From Jejuia rubra (GTDB lineage: Bacteria; Bacteroidota; Bacteroidia; Flavobacteriales; Flavobacteriaceae): a stretch of DNA of 64,000 bases. Below are positions 9,412 through 18,167 of the stretch, in pieces. Location of the stretch: NCBI RefSeq assembly GCF_042684665.1, contig NZ_JBHULY010000039.1, positions 421,147 through 485,146 on the forward strand, written 5' to 3'. The notes below the pieces were generated by a model. It had not been told where the DNA came from and did no database searches. It worked only from the letters and a program-made list of their open reading frames with translations. The position numbers and the translations under genes are program-made. Every line of letters begins with the position of its first letter. Within the stretch, counting starts at the first letter, position 1.

Positions 9412-10083
9412 ATGGGTAAATTAGATATCATTACTATCGTTATTATTGCCGCTAATGTTATTGTATCCTACAAGGGTTTTGGTGATTTTGGCTTTTTTGA
9501 AAAGTACAAGTTTAATATCGGTGCCATTAGGCGTGGGGAACAGATTCGAATGTTCAGTTCTGGGTTTTTGCACGCCGATACTACACATCTCTTTTTTAAT
9601 ATGTTTGCGCTTTATCTCTTTGCCGATCAGGTACTTTATGAGGTGGGGCAGTACTCTTTTTTCATAATTTATATAGGAAGTTTATTGGCGGGAAACATGT
9701 TGTCTTTATATTTTCATAAGAATGAGTACCATTACAGTGCCGTTGGGGCGAGTGGTGCCGTTACGGGTGTGTTATACTCTGCTATTTTATTAAATCCGCA
9801 GCAACCTTACTACTTTCTGTTTTTACCACCACGAATAGGGGACATCGACTTGGGTATTCCCGGCTATATTTTAGGTATTGCTTATTTGTTGTACTCCATT
9901 TACGGTATGAAAAAACGTATTGGCAATATTGGCCATGATGCCCATTTTGGAGGGGCTGTTGGAGGATATCTTATTACTTTAATTTTGGTGCCTCACCTCT
10001 TTAAAACGGATATTTTGATGGTTGGGGTTTTGGCACTGCCTATTTTATTGCTGTTTGTTTTGAGGCGGTCGGGGAAGATTTAA
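9412..10083 (+). CDS. rhomboid-family intramembrane serine protease
   Basis: A 223-residue protein with about six membrane helices. Ser114 in GASGAV and His178 in AHFGGAVGG form the expected catalytic dyad, and the helix-2 HxxxN-type signature is present (HLFFNMFALYLF). Rhomboids cut transmembrane substrates within the inner membrane; no substrate is indicated by the neighbours. It is monocistronic, followed by the lon promoter region. Confidence 0.9.
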   Translation: MGKLDIITIVIIAANVIVSYKGFGDFGFFEKYKFNIGAIRRGEQIRMFSSGFLHADTTHLFFNMFALYLFADQVLYEVGQYSFFIIYIGSLLAGNMLSLYFHKNEYHYSAVGASGAVTGVLYSAILLNPQQPYYFLFLPPRIGDIDLGIPGYILGIAYLLYSIYGMKKRIGNIGHDAHFGGAVGGYLITLILVPHLFKTDILMVGVLALPILLLFVLRRSGKI

Positions 10084-10112
10084 CCATTTGAAATAGCCGT
10101 CATTTTAATCTC

Positions 10113-10129
10113 CTTGGCACAACTATTGA
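10113..10129 (+). promoter_or_regulatory. candidate sigma-54 (-24/-12) promoter upstream of lon
   Basis: TTGGCAC at 10114-10120, five bases, then TTGA starting at 10126 resembles the RpoN consensus TGGCAC-N5-TTGC except for the last base. It lies about 130 bp before the lon ATG, so the transcript would have a leader of roughly 115 nt. No activator site or rpoN gene is visible here. Confidence 0.35.
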
Positions 10130-10256
10130 AAATAATACTATGGTTAAGCATCTACAAACTTTATAATATATTGATAATTAGATGTTTGAAATTTTTAATA
10201 TAGAACTTTTAAAAGGGTTTAAACTGTTTAAATGACAGAATGACCTGAATACAGAT

Positions 10257-12707
10257 ATGAAGAAATCCAATTTTACCACATTTGACAGTTTGTCATTGCA
10301 GGAATTTGATGAAAATTCAGAATTAATTCCGTTGATGACTCCGGAGGATGAGGAAGAGATGAATAATGAGGAACTGCCAGAAACTCTTCCCATTTTATCC
10401 TTACGGAATACAGTGTTGTTCCCAGGGGTAGTAATTCCGATTACTGCCGGGAGGGATAAATCCGTAAAACTGATAAAGGAGGCCAACAAAGGGAGCAAGG
10501 TCATTGGAGTTGTGGCACAGAAAGATGGTTCGGTTGAGGATCCTTCAGTTAAGGATATTTACACAACTGGAACTGTGGCCCGAATTCTTCGGGTGTTGAA
10601 AATGCCCGATGGCAACGTAACGGTTATTATCCAAGGGAAAAAACGTTTTCAGGTGACAGAAGTTATCACCGAAACCCCTTATATGAATGCGACAATTAGT
10701 GATTTGGCAGAGTCAAGACCTGAATCAAATGATAAGGAATTTAGTGCCATTATTGACTCCATCAAGGATTTGTCGCTTGAAATTATCAAAGAGAATCCAA
10801 ATATCCCAAGTGAGGCGTCCTTCGCTATAAAGAATATCGAGAGCAATTCATTTTTGGTGAATTTTGTATCCTCAAATATGAATCTTTCTGTTTCAGACAA
10901 ACAGGCGCTTTTAGAAAACCACGATTTGCAAAGTCGCGCACTGGCCACTTTAAAACATATGAATGTGGAGTTTCAAAAGTTGGAACTTAAAAACGATATC
11001 CAAACGAAAGTACAAATGGATATGAGCCAGCAACAACGGGAGTATTTCCTGCATCAGCAAATGAAGACCATTCAAGAGGAATTGGGCGGTGTGAGTCATG
11101 ATGCTGAAATTGAAGAGATGAGGGCTAAAGCCGAAGAAAAGCTTTGGGATGAGAAGGTTACCAAACATTTTGAAAAGGAAATCGGGAAGTTGCAACGTAT
11201 GAATCCGCAGGTATCTGAGTATTCCATTCAGCGCAATTATTTGGAATTAATTTTGGATTTGCCGTGGAACGAATACAGCACTGATCTTTTCGATTTAAAA
11301 AGAGCCAAGAAAATTTTGGATAGGGATCATTACGGTCTGGATGATGTAAAACGGCGCATCGTCGAATATCTGGCTGTTTTAAAGTTGCGAAATGATATGA
11401 AGTCCCCAATTTTATGTTTGTACGGCCCTCCAGGGGTTGGTAAAACTTCTTTAGGGAAATCCATTGCCGAAGCACTTGGGAGAGAGTATGTCCGGATGTC
11501 CTTGGGCGGTTTGAGGGATGAAGCTGAAATACGTGGCCATCGTAAAACGTATATCGGAGCCATGCCGGGTAGAATTATTCAAAGTTTGAAGAAAGCTGGG
11601 ACTTCCAATCCTGTTTTTGTGTTGGATGAAATTGATAAGTTGTCCAATTCACATCAAGGTGATCCGTCTTCAGCGATGCTTGAAGTCTTGGACCCGGAAC
11701 AAAACAATGAGTTTTACGACAACTTTTTGGAAATGGGTTATGACCTTTCCAAAGTGATGTTTATTGCTACATCCAATAGCCTGGCTACCATTCAGCCAGC
11801 CTTACGCGATCGTATGGAAATCATCAACGTTACGGGTTATACTATTGAAGAAAAAGTGGAGATAGCCAAACGTCATTTATTGCCTAAGCAGTTAAAAGAA
11901 CATGGTTTGAATGCTTCGCATCTAAAAATTGGCAAACCCCAATTGGAGAAAATTGTTGAAGGTTATACCCGTGAATCCGGCGTGCGTGGCTTGGAGAAGC
12001 AAATAGCAAAAATGGTACGTTATGCGGCCAAAAATATTGCTATGGAAGAGGATTACAATATTAAAGTCACCAATGATGATATTGTAGAAGTACTGGGCGG
12101 CCCCAAACTGGAGCGTGATAAATACGAAAACAATAACGTTGCAGGTGTGGTTACAGGCTTGGCGTGGACAAGCGTTGGAGGAGATATCTTATTTATAGAA
12201 TCTATTTTGTCCAAAGGAAAAGGCAATCTTTCCATTACTGGTAATTTAGGAAAAGTGATGAAGGAATCCGCTACCATCGCGATGGAATTTATCAAATCGA
12301 ATGCCGATAATTTTGAAATAGACCCAGAAGCTTTTGACAAATACAATGTGCACATTCACGTTCCGGAAGGTGCCACACCAAAGGACGGGCCGAGTGCCGG
12401 CGTGACGATGTTGACATCATTGGTATCGTTATTCACACAACGAAAAGTGAAAAAGAGCTTGGCCATGACAGGTGAAATCACCCTTAGGGGAAAAGTACTT
12501 CCTGTAGGTGGTATCAAGGAAAAGATTTTGGCGGCCAAGCGTGCCCGCATTAAAGAAATTCTGCTTTGCGAGGATAACCGTCGTGATATTGAGGAAATAA
12601 AACCTGAGTATTTAAAAGGGCTGACGTTCCATTATGTCACTGATATGAGCGAAGTAATTGACATCGCCGTTACAAAGCAAAAAGTAAAAAACCCGAAAAA
12701 AATATAA
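10257..12707 (+). CDS. lon: ATP-dependent protease La (Lon)
   Basis: An 816-residue LonA-type protease. It has an N-terminal substrate-binding LON domain (about residues 45-240), a helical linker, an AAA+ module with Walker A GPPGVGKTS and Walker B VFVLDEIDK, and a C-terminal serine protease domain with Ser713 in DGPSAGV and Lys756 in KEKILAA as the dyad. It degrades damaged and regulatory proteins in the cytosol. Length and motifs are typical. An acidic N-terminal extension of about 40 residues, rich in Glu and Asp, precedes the LON domain. A strong terminator follows immediately. Confidence 0.97.
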   Translation: MKKSNFTTFDSLSLQEFDENSELIPLMTPEDEEEMNNEELPETLPILSLRNTVLFPGVVIPITAGRDKSVKLIKEANKGSKVIGVVAQKDGSVEDPSVKDIYTTGTVARILRVLKMPDGNVTVIIQGKKRFQVTEVITETPYMNATISDLAESRPESNDKEFSAIIDSIKDLSLEIIKENPNIPSEASFAIKNIESNSFLVNFVSSNMNLSVSDKQALLENHDLQSRALATLKHMNVEFQKLELKNDIQTKVQMDMSQQQREYFLHQQMKTIQEELGGVSHDAEIEEMRAKAEEKLWDEKVTKHFEKEIGKLQRMNPQVSEYSIQRNYLELILDLPWNEYSTDLFDLKRAKKILDRDHYGLDDVKRRIVEYLAVLKLRNDMKSPILCLYGPPGVGKTSLGKSIAEALGREYVRMSLGGLRDEAEIRGHRKTYIGAMPGRIIQSLKKAGTSNPVFVLDEIDKLSNSHQGDPSSAMLEVLDPEQNNEFYDNFLEMGYDLSKVMFIATSNSLATIQPALRDRMEIINVTGYTIEEKVEIAKRHLLPKQLKEHGLNASHLKIGKPQLEKIVEGYTRESGVRGLEKQIAKMVRYAAKNIAMEEDYNIKVTNDDIVEVLGGPKLERDKYENNNVAGVVTGLAWTSVGGDILFIESILSKGKGNLSITGNLGKVMKESATIAMEFIKSNADNFEIDPEAFDKYNVHIHVPEGATPKDGPSAGVTMLTSLVSLFTQRKVKKSLAMTGEITLRGKVLPVGGIKEKILAAKRARIKEILLCEDNRRDIEEIKPEYLKGLTFHYVTDMSEVIDIAVTKQKVKNPKKI

Positions 12708-12725
12708 CTATAGATTGCACTGGTA

Positions 12726-12751
12726 AACCTCGGCTTTTGTCGAGGTTTTTT
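12726..12751 (+). terminator. rho-independent terminator after lon
   Basis: A perfect 7-bp stem AACCTCG/CGAGGTT with an 8-base loop is followed by a run of T. It lies 19 bp after the lon stop. Confidence 0.85.
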
Positions 12752-12812
12752 CATGCTGTAAAATAAACGAAACTTGTATTCGTTTTAAGATAGATTAGTT
12801 CGAAGAATTACG

Positions 12813-12832
12813 CCTTGAAGTATACTTCAAGG
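12813..12832. repeat. 20-bp perfect palindrome in the lon-porQ gap
   Basis: CCTTGAAGTATACTTCAAGG is identical to its own reverse complement and lies 121 bp before porQ. It could be an operator or a dispersed palindrome; nothing in the sequence decides between these. Confidence 0.6.
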
Positions 12833-12861
12833 TTTCAATTGAAGTTGTTTTTTCAGCGAAT

Positions 12862-12877
12862 CCCGATAGATATCGGG
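12862..12877. repeat. short palindromic repeat CCCGATA-ga-TATCGGG
   Basis: A 7-bp inverted repeat of the CCCGATA class often seen between Flavobacteria genes. It is likely a dispersed intergenic element rather than a regulator, because it has no T-tract. Confidence 0.5.
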
Positions 12878-12953
12878 AGGGAATTTTAATGAAAAATTAA
12901 TTTAAGTTGGTGTGAACCAAAAATAAATTTTTCATTTACTTTGCGCCGTAAAT

Positions 12954-13973
12954 ATGCTAAGGAAAATTATCACTGGTTTTTTTATGTTGATTGGTGTACT
13001 TGCTAATGCGCAAGTGGGAGGGGAGGCTACATACCAGTTTCTTAATTTGGTGTCCTCACCGAGACAGGCTGCTTTAGGTGGAAAGGTCTTTACTAATGTT
13101 GATTATGATGTTACGCAGGCCTTATTCAACCCCGCTACAATAAATGTTGAAATGGATAACCAACTAGCCTTAAATTATTCCAGTTATTTAGGAGGTATAA
13201 GTTATGGTACGGCATCCTTTGCGCACACTGTGGATAGGCGCACCCAAACCTTTCATGCTGGTGTCACTTACATCAACTATGGGTCTTTTGACGGTTATGA
13301 CGAAAATGGAATTTCCACAGGTACATTTACTGGTAGTGAAACAGCTTTGTCCGTGGGCTACGCGCTTCAAATTGGTTATTCGGATTTTTATTTCGGAGGA
13401 AACTTAAAGTTGATTACTTCAAAATTAGAGATATACAATTCCTTTGGGGCGGCTGTTGACTTAGGCTTGTTATATATTGATGAAGACATTGATTTTAAGG
13501 CCGCCTTGGTAGTTAGAAATGCTGGCACACAGATTACAACTTATGCGGGAACCCACGAGCCCTTACCATTTGAAGTGGCATTCGGAATGTCCCAAACCTT
13601 GGAGCATGTGCCTTTAAGGTGGCATCTTACCTTTGAGAACCTTCAGGAATGGCCCATCGCCAGACCAAATCCTGCCAGAACTACTAGCGATTTATCCGGC
13701 AATCAAAGTGAAGAAAAAATTGGATTTTTAGGACAGGTAATCCGCCATACGATAATAGCCGCTGAGCTATTTCCGGAAAGTGGTTTTAATATCCGAATAG
13801 GGTATAATTTTAGACGCGCAGAGGAGCTGAGGATTATTGACCAACGTAATTTTTCTGGACTTTCAGCAGGGTTTTCTCTTAAGTTAAATAGAATGCGTTT
13901 CAGCTATACACATGCCAAATATACGAGTGCTACCAACTCCAATTTTTTTGGTCTACAAATTGATTTACAATAA
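12954..13973 (+). CDS. porQ: type IX secretion system protein PorQ
   Basis: A 339-residue outer-membrane beta-barrel protein. The signal peptide (MLRKIITGFF...LANAQ) is cleaved before VGGEATYQFLNL. The PorQ block SSPRQAALGGK and the barrel-like alternation typical of PorV/PorQ proteins follow, ending in an aromatic-polar strand. PorQ is a T9SS outer-membrane accessory component; in Porphyromonas it is needed for gingipain secretion together with PorZ. The next gene is cmk, a pairing that is recurrent in Flavobacteria. The adhesin at 23.4-29.5 kb is a probable substrate of the same machine. Confidence 0.88.
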   Translation: MLRKIITGFFMLIGVLANAQVGGEATYQFLNLVSSPRQAALGGKVFTNVDYDVTQALFNPATINVEMDNQLALNYSSYLGGISYGTASFAHTVDRRTQTFHAGVTYINYGSFDGYDENGISTGTFTGSETALSVGYALQIGYSDFYFGGNLKLITSKLEIYNSFGAAVDLGLLYIDEDIDFKAALVVRNAGTQITTYAGTHEPLPFEVAFGMSQTLEHVPLRWHLTFENLQEWPIARPNPARTTSDLSGNQSEEKIGFLGQVIRHTIIAAELFPESGFNIRIGYNFRRAEELRIIDQRNFSGLSAGFSLKLNRMRFSYTHAKYTSATNSNFFGLQIDLQ

Positions 13974-14098
13974 TATGTGCGATCAGTAATCAGTAGCAGT
14001 TTTCAGTTATATTAAAATTAAAACATTCTAGATGTAATTAAATTGGCTTGAGTTTTTCACTTTAGTGCACTTTAAGTACTTTAGGCACTTCAAATTAA

Positions 14099-14797
14099 AT
14101 GATGAAAAAGATCACCATTGCCATAGACGGTTATTCCTCAACAGGAAAAAGTACAGTTGCCAAACAGATAGCGAAACATCTGGGATATGTTTATGTCGAT
14201 TCTGGTGCGATGTACCGGGCCATAACGCTTTATGCGATAGAAGAGGGGCTGATATCAAAAGAAGACTTCAATAAAGAAGCCCTTATTTACCGATTGGATC
14301 AGATTGATATAAGTTTTAAATTTAATGAAGCCCTTGGCTTTGCTGAAACCTATCTTAACGGAAAGAATGTCGAAAAACAGATTCGAACTTTAGAGGTTTC
14401 TAGTTTTGTGAGCAAAATTGCTGAGGTATCCAAAGTACGAGAAAAGCTGGTCAAAATTCAAAAGCAATTAGGTAAGGATAAAGGCGTTGTGATGGACGGC
14501 CGGGATATTGGCACAGTGGTATTTCCCAATGCAGCACTGAAAATTTTCATGACGGCTTCCGCAGAAAAAAGAGCCGAAAGACGTTATAAAGAACTTGTGG
14601 ATAGGGGTGATAATATCACTTATGAGTCAGTACTTAAAAACGTTACCGAACGGGATTATATCGACACGCATAGGGAGGACTCTCCTTTGGTAAAAGCCGA
14701 AGACGCCATTGAAATTGACAATTCAGACTTAACCTTGGAAGCGCAGTATCAAAAAATTCTAGCTTTGGTTCGTATCACTTTAGAAGGAATAGAATAA
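14099..14797 (+). CDS. cmk: (d)CMP kinase (cytidylate kinase)
   Basis: A 232-residue P-loop nucleotide kinase that phosphorylates CMP and dCMP. The P-loop is GYSSTGKST near residues 11-19; DSGAMYR and MDGRDIGTVVFP are the CMP-binding segments, and the C-terminal RDYIDTHREDSPL lid segment is intact. Two adjacent ATG codons are available, and the second (14102, MKKITIAIDG) is just as likely. It lies 125 bp downstream of porQ on the same strand. The following gene is convergent. Confidence 0.95.
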   Translation: MMKKITIAIDGYSSTGKSTVAKQIAKHLGYVYVDSGAMYRAITLYAIEEGLISKEDFNKEALIYRLDQIDISFKFNEALGFAETYLNGKNVEKQIRTLEVSSFVSKIAEVSKVREKLVKIQKQLGKDKGVVMDGRDIGTVVFPNAALKIFMTASAEKRAERRYKELVDRGDNITYESVLKNVTERDYIDTHREDSPLVKAEDAIEIDNSDLTLEAQYQKILALVRITLEGIE

Positions 14798-14851
14798 AAA
14801 AAGACTGCCTTTTTAAGACAGCCTCTTTGTTATACTACTAAGCCCTTCTAA

Positions 14852-15229
14852 TTATAGGTTAGGAATAATTAATTCCTGATCTGGATAAATCAAGTCTGGG
14901 TTTTTTAAGATATCGGAATTGGCCTTAAAAATATCCTGATACTTTGAGGCGTTGCCGTAGTATTGCTTGGCAATTTTTCCAAGCGTTTCGCCACTTTGTA
15001 CTGTGTGCCTGTGATATACACTTGTGTCGGCTACTTCAATATTGGCCATGATATCTGAAGGGTTTTCACCACCTATTTCTTTGATTTTGTCCCAAAGCAG
15101 GTCTTTTTCGTATTGTGTGTTTGCGGTACCTTTTACCTTAAGTGTTCCATTTTCTTCACTAACGTCTCCGTTTTGGATGTTCAATTTTTGACCTAAATCC
15201 AAAACTGCTTGATATTTAGCTTTTACCAT
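14852..15229 (-). CDS. BON and LysM domain protein (Kbp/YgaU-like)
   Basis: The start is taken at MVKAKYQ, because the longer frame to 15280 adds 17 unrelated residues. The 125-residue product has a BON domain (residues about 1-67) and a LysM domain (75-123, HTVQSGETLGKIAKQYYGN...YPDQELIIP). This is the architecture of the E. coli potassium-binding protein Kbp (YgaU). There is no signal peptide, so a cytosolic role is likely despite LysM. It is convergent with cmk. A weak hairpin with a CC bulge at 14800-14830 may terminate both genes. Confidence 0.85.
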   Translation of the reverse strand: MVKAKYQAVLDLGQKLNIQNGDVSEENGTLKVKGTANTQYEKDLLWDKIKEIGGENPSDIMANIEVADTSVYHRHTVQSGETLGKIAKQYYGNASKYQDIFKANSDILKNPDLIYPDQELIIPNL

Positions 15230-15378
15230 GATGTTGTTAAGTTTTAATTTAAAGTTAATAACGAAAGGACAATATAGCAAATAAATCCGTCCGTTGGGTT
15301 AATCGTTTATTAAGAATTTTACTTCTGAAGTTGGACACGTAACATCTTATAAAGTCACTATTATAATTTTCTTGCAAA

Positions 15379-15398
15379 CCTGCCTGCCGGCAGGCAGG
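15379..15398. repeat. CCTGCCTGCCGGCAGGCAGG palindrome, copy 1
   Basis: A perfect 20-bp palindrome of a GC-rich family common in Bacteroidota intergenic regions. An identical copy is at 63019-63038 and a diverged one at 63090-63105. Its GC content contrasts strongly with the AT-rich surroundings. Confidence 0.85.
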
Positions 15399-15496
15399 GG
15401 CGCTAAATCGCAAAGCGCTTTGATGAAATGGTTTTGCAAATGGGAAAAATTCATAGTAATGCACTGGCTTTTGCTGGCTGGCCCGTGTTAGGGATT

Positions 15497-15520
15497 GTAC
15501 TTCGACTACGCTCAGCAACC
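15497..15520. repeat. TTCGACTACGCTCAG dispersed element
   Basis: It belongs by resemblance to the GCTGAGCGTAGTCGAAG class of short repeats widespread in Flavobacteria. The TTCGACAGGCTCAGGG insert inside the aberrant CRISPR repeats is a relative. Confidence 0.5.
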
Positions 15521-15588
15521 AAACGGTATGTTTGAAATCCTTGTTTAAAATAACTAGGACTAAAGTTTATGATGAAATAGAATTTAGG

Positions 15589-15622
15589 AGATTGCCACAG
15601 TCGTACCTCCTTCGCAATGACG
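15589..15622. repeat. partial copy of the GTCATTGCGA... element
   Basis: AGATTGCC at the start and TTCGCAATGACG at the end correspond to one arm of the fuller element at 58995-59082. Only the right half is present. Confidence 0.45.
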
Positions 15623-15790
15623 TTTTAAAAAAGATTGAGTAGTGAAAGCCCGACCCGAAGCGATCCTGCAAGGTTTCCAAAAACCTTGTGGGTATGAGCG
15701 CAGGGAAGCGCCCAACTTCTCGTTACAATGCTCCTTTTGGCGCATCACTCGAAGTTTTGCAAAATATTAGGCTAATTACTTGAAAATGTA

Positions 15791-15798
15791 TATTTTTG
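15791..15798 (+). promoter_or_regulatory. -7 promoter element and leader of rpsA
   Basis: TATTTTTG is a perfect TAnnTTTG box 122 bp before the rpsA ATG. The resulting leader of about 115 nt contains a small hairpin (AACAC...GTGTT, roughly 15858-15873) that could serve S1 autoregulation; that role is inference. No well-spaced TTG is seen. Confidence 0.4.
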
Positions 15799-15919
15799 CA
15801 CTCCTTTTTAGCGCAGTATCGAAGAGATAAAGAGGAATTAGAAAACTATTTTTATAACACTTCTGTGTGTTAAGCGGTTGACTTTTCGAGACATACGGAA
15901 TACAAATTTTTATCAGCAC

Positions 15920-17764
15920 ATGGCTGAAAACGAAAAACAAGCTGAAGACCAAGTAACGGTTGAGGCTACTTCTGTTGAAGCTCCAGAGGTTTCTGAAGCT
16001 CAAAAAAATCCTGAAAAATTCCTGAAAGAGTTCAACTGGCACAATTACCAAGAGGGTATTGACGAGGTGGACGACAAACAACTACAGGAATTTGAAAAAT
16101 TAGTAGCGGAGAATTTTGTTGACACTTTAGATGACGAAGTTGTTGAGGGTACTGTAATCCACATCACTGACAGGGATGCGATTATTGACATCAACGCTAA
16201 ATCTGAAGGCGTGATTTCACTTAATGAATTCCGTTACAATCCAGACTTAAAGGTTGGTGACAAAGTTGAGGTATTAATTGACGTACGCGAAGATGCTACG
16301 GGTCAATTGGTATTGTCTCACAGAAAGGCACGTGTGATTAAGGCATGGGACAGAGTAAACAAAGCTCACGAAACTGGTGAAATCGTTAATGGTTTCGTTA
16401 AGTGCAGAACTAAAGGTGGTATGATTGTGGACGTATTCGGTATCGAGGCGTTCCTGCCTGGTTCTCAAATTGACGTTAAGCCTATTAGGGATTACGACCA
16501 GTACGTCAATAAAACTATGGAATTCAAGGTGGTGAAAATCAACCATGAATTTAAAAACGTAGTGGTTTCCCATAAAGCGCTAATCGAAGCGGATATTGAG
16601 GAGCAAAAGAAAGAAATCATCAGTCAGCTTGAAAAAGGTCAAGTATTGGAAGGTGTGGTGAAAAACATCACGTCTTACGGTGTATTTATTGACCTTGGAG
16701 GTGTTGATGGATTGGTTCACATTACGGATTTATCATGGTCCAGAATCAACCATCCAAATGAGATTGTTGAGTTAGACCAGAAATTAAATGTGGTAATCCT
16801 TGATTTTGATGAGGATAAATCAAGAATCCAATTGGGTCTTAAGCAATTGAGCAAGCACCCATGGGAGGCTCTTGGAGAAGAGGTGAAGATTGGTGATAAG
16901 GTAAAAGGTAAAGTAGTTGTAATCGCTGATTACGGCGCATTTATCGAAGTTGCCGAAGGTGTTGAAGGATTGATCCACGTTTCTGAAATGTCTTGGTCAA
17001 CCCACTTGCGTTCTGCCCAGGATTTTGTTTCCGTTGGAGACGAGATTGAAGCTCAAATCCTAACGCTGGACAGAGAGGACAGAAAAATGTCTTTGGGTAT
17101 CAAGCAATTGACGCCAGATCCATGGACGGATATTACCGCTAAGTACCCATTAGGGTCTAAGCACACTGGTATTGTGCGTAACTTTACCAACTTTGGTGTG
17201 TTTGTAGAATTGGAAGAAGGTATTGACGGATTGATTTACATTTCTGATTTGTCTTGGACGAAGAAAATCAAGCACCCATCGGAGTTCTGCGCCGTTGGTG
17301 ATAAATTAGATGTTATCGTTCTTGAATTGGATGTTGAAGGTCGTAAGTTAAGCTTAGGGCACAAACAAACCACTGATAACCCTTGGGACAAGTACGAAAC
17401 TGAATTCGCATTGAACACCACACATACTGCTCCTGTAACCGAAATAGTTGACAAAGGTGCTACCGTGAAGTTTAATGAGGACATCACTGCCTTTATTCCA
17501 ACCCGTCACCTTGAAAAAGAAGATGGAAGCAAGTTGAAAAAAGGTGAGGAAGCAGAATTCAAAATTATTGAATTTAATAAAGAGTTTAAACGTGTTGTAG
17601 CGTCTCATGCTGCAATACACAAAGCTGAAGAGGCAGCTAACGTAAAAGCGGCTGCTAAAAAGGCGGCTAGCGCTGCTGCAGAAGCAAAACCAACTTTAGG
17701 TGATGCCAACGATGCTTTACAAGCTCTTAAGGATAAAATGGACGGAAAGAAAGCTAAGAAGTAA
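15920..17764 (+). CDS. rpsA: 30S ribosomal protein S1
   Basis: The start is set at MAENEKQ because the 14 upstream codons of the longer frame do not resemble S1. The 614-residue product has six S1/OB repeats, for example GVFIDLGGVDGLVHITDLSW and GVFVELEEGIDGLIYISDLSW; the first two and the last are diverged, as in other S1 proteins. It binds mRNA on the 30S subunit. In Bacteroidota, where Shine-Dalgarno use is weak, S1 is thought to matter especially for initiation. The Ala/Lys-rich C-terminal tail follows the sixth repeat. It is monocistronic with a strong terminator. Confidence 0.96.
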   Translation: MAENEKQAEDQVTVEATSVEAPEVSEAQKNPEKFLKEFNWHNYQEGIDEVDDKQLQEFEKLVAENFVDTLDDEVVEGTVIHITDRDAIIDINAKSEGVISLNEFRYNPDLKVGDKVEVLIDVREDATGQLVLSHRKARVIKAWDRVNKAHETGEIVNGFVKCRTKGGMIVDVFGIEAFLPGSQIDVKPIRDYDQYVNKTMEFKVVKINHEFKNVVVSHKALIEADIEEQKKEIISQLEKGQVLEGVVKNITSYGVFIDLGGVDGLVHITDLSWSRINHPNEIVELDQKLNVVILDFDEDKSRIQLGLKQLSKHPWEALGEEVKIGDKVKGKVVVIADYGAFIEVAEGVEGLIHVSEMSWSTHLRSAQDFVSVGDEIEAQILTLDREDRKMSLGIKQLTPDPWTDITAKYPLGSKHTGIVRNFTNFGVFVELEEGIDGLIYISDLSWTKKIKHPSEFCAVGDKLDVIVLELDVEGRKLSLGHKQTTDNPWDKYETEFALNTTHTAPVTEIVDKGATVKFNEDITAFIPTRHLEKEDGSKLKKGEEAEFKIIEFNKEFKRVVASHAAIHKAEEAANVKAAAKKAASAAAEAKPTLGDANDALQALKDKMDGKKAKK

Positions 17765-17791
17765 TTCTTTTTACCATTATTGATATTTGAA

Positions 17792-17836
17792 AAGCGACCG
17801 GTCACTGAGGTTCTCGAAGTGTGGTCGCTTTTTTTT
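17792..17836 (+). terminator. rho-independent terminator after rpsA
   Basis: AAAGCGACC pairs with GGTCGCTTT and is followed by a long T run. The loop holds a second inverted repeat, CACT...AGTG around GAGGTTCTCGA, which resembles a dispersed Flavobacteria element. The terminator may therefore have a repeat nested in its loop. Confidence 0.85.
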
Positions 17837-18167
17837 GTGAAATATTTCCAAGACGTTTTAGGACTTCAGCCCGAAATATATTTTCGCGCAAAGTCGCAAA
17901 GTCGCAAAGGGTTTTCCGATACGTTGGACAGTTTTAGAAAGTATATTGTTGTAGTGTTTTTTTTTATTCCAATAGATTATTATAATCCAGAAATATTTGA
18001 ATTAGTTCCCGAAAATTGACTATTATTCCAAAACTGCGCTTCTTAATTTCATTATAATGTCATCTAAATCATAGTACTTTGCGTTTTTGCGCCTTTGCGA
18101 GATTTAAAACTTATCGATGATAGTGGGTTTCTGACTTCGCTTGAATGACAGCATATTACGTACTAAA
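17837..18167. other. intergenic region with GCAAAG repeats between rpsA and recG
   Basis: No gene is supported. GCGCAAAGTCGCAAAG followed by a further GTCGCAAAG unit occupies 17886-17909, and an inverted, diverged counterpart (CTTTGCG...GCGCCTTTGCG) is at 18077-18101. The two could pair across about 170 bases. The rest is AT-rich and featureless. Confidence 0.5.

Larger units (their letters stand above)
15230..15780. other. repeat-rich intergenic region upstream of rpsA
   Basis: No convincing gene is present. The region collects four kinds of dispersed element: the palindrome at 15379-15398, a TTCGACTACGCTCAG element at 15497-15520, half of a GCAATGACG element at 15589-15622, and a GCCCGACCC-containing element from about 15640. 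The 87-codon minus-strand frame through it is made of these repeats and is not a gene. Confidence 0.6.

Noticed and set aside
14800..14830. Strong bidirectional terminator between cmk and the LysM gene
   Set aside because: The stem AAAGACTG/CAGCCTCTTT needs a two-base bulge and is short, so I kept it only as a remark.
15255..15518. 87-codon minus-strand ORF before rpsA
   Set aside because: Its peptide is made of translated palindromes (CRQAG segment) and repeat elements, with no domain-like pattern.
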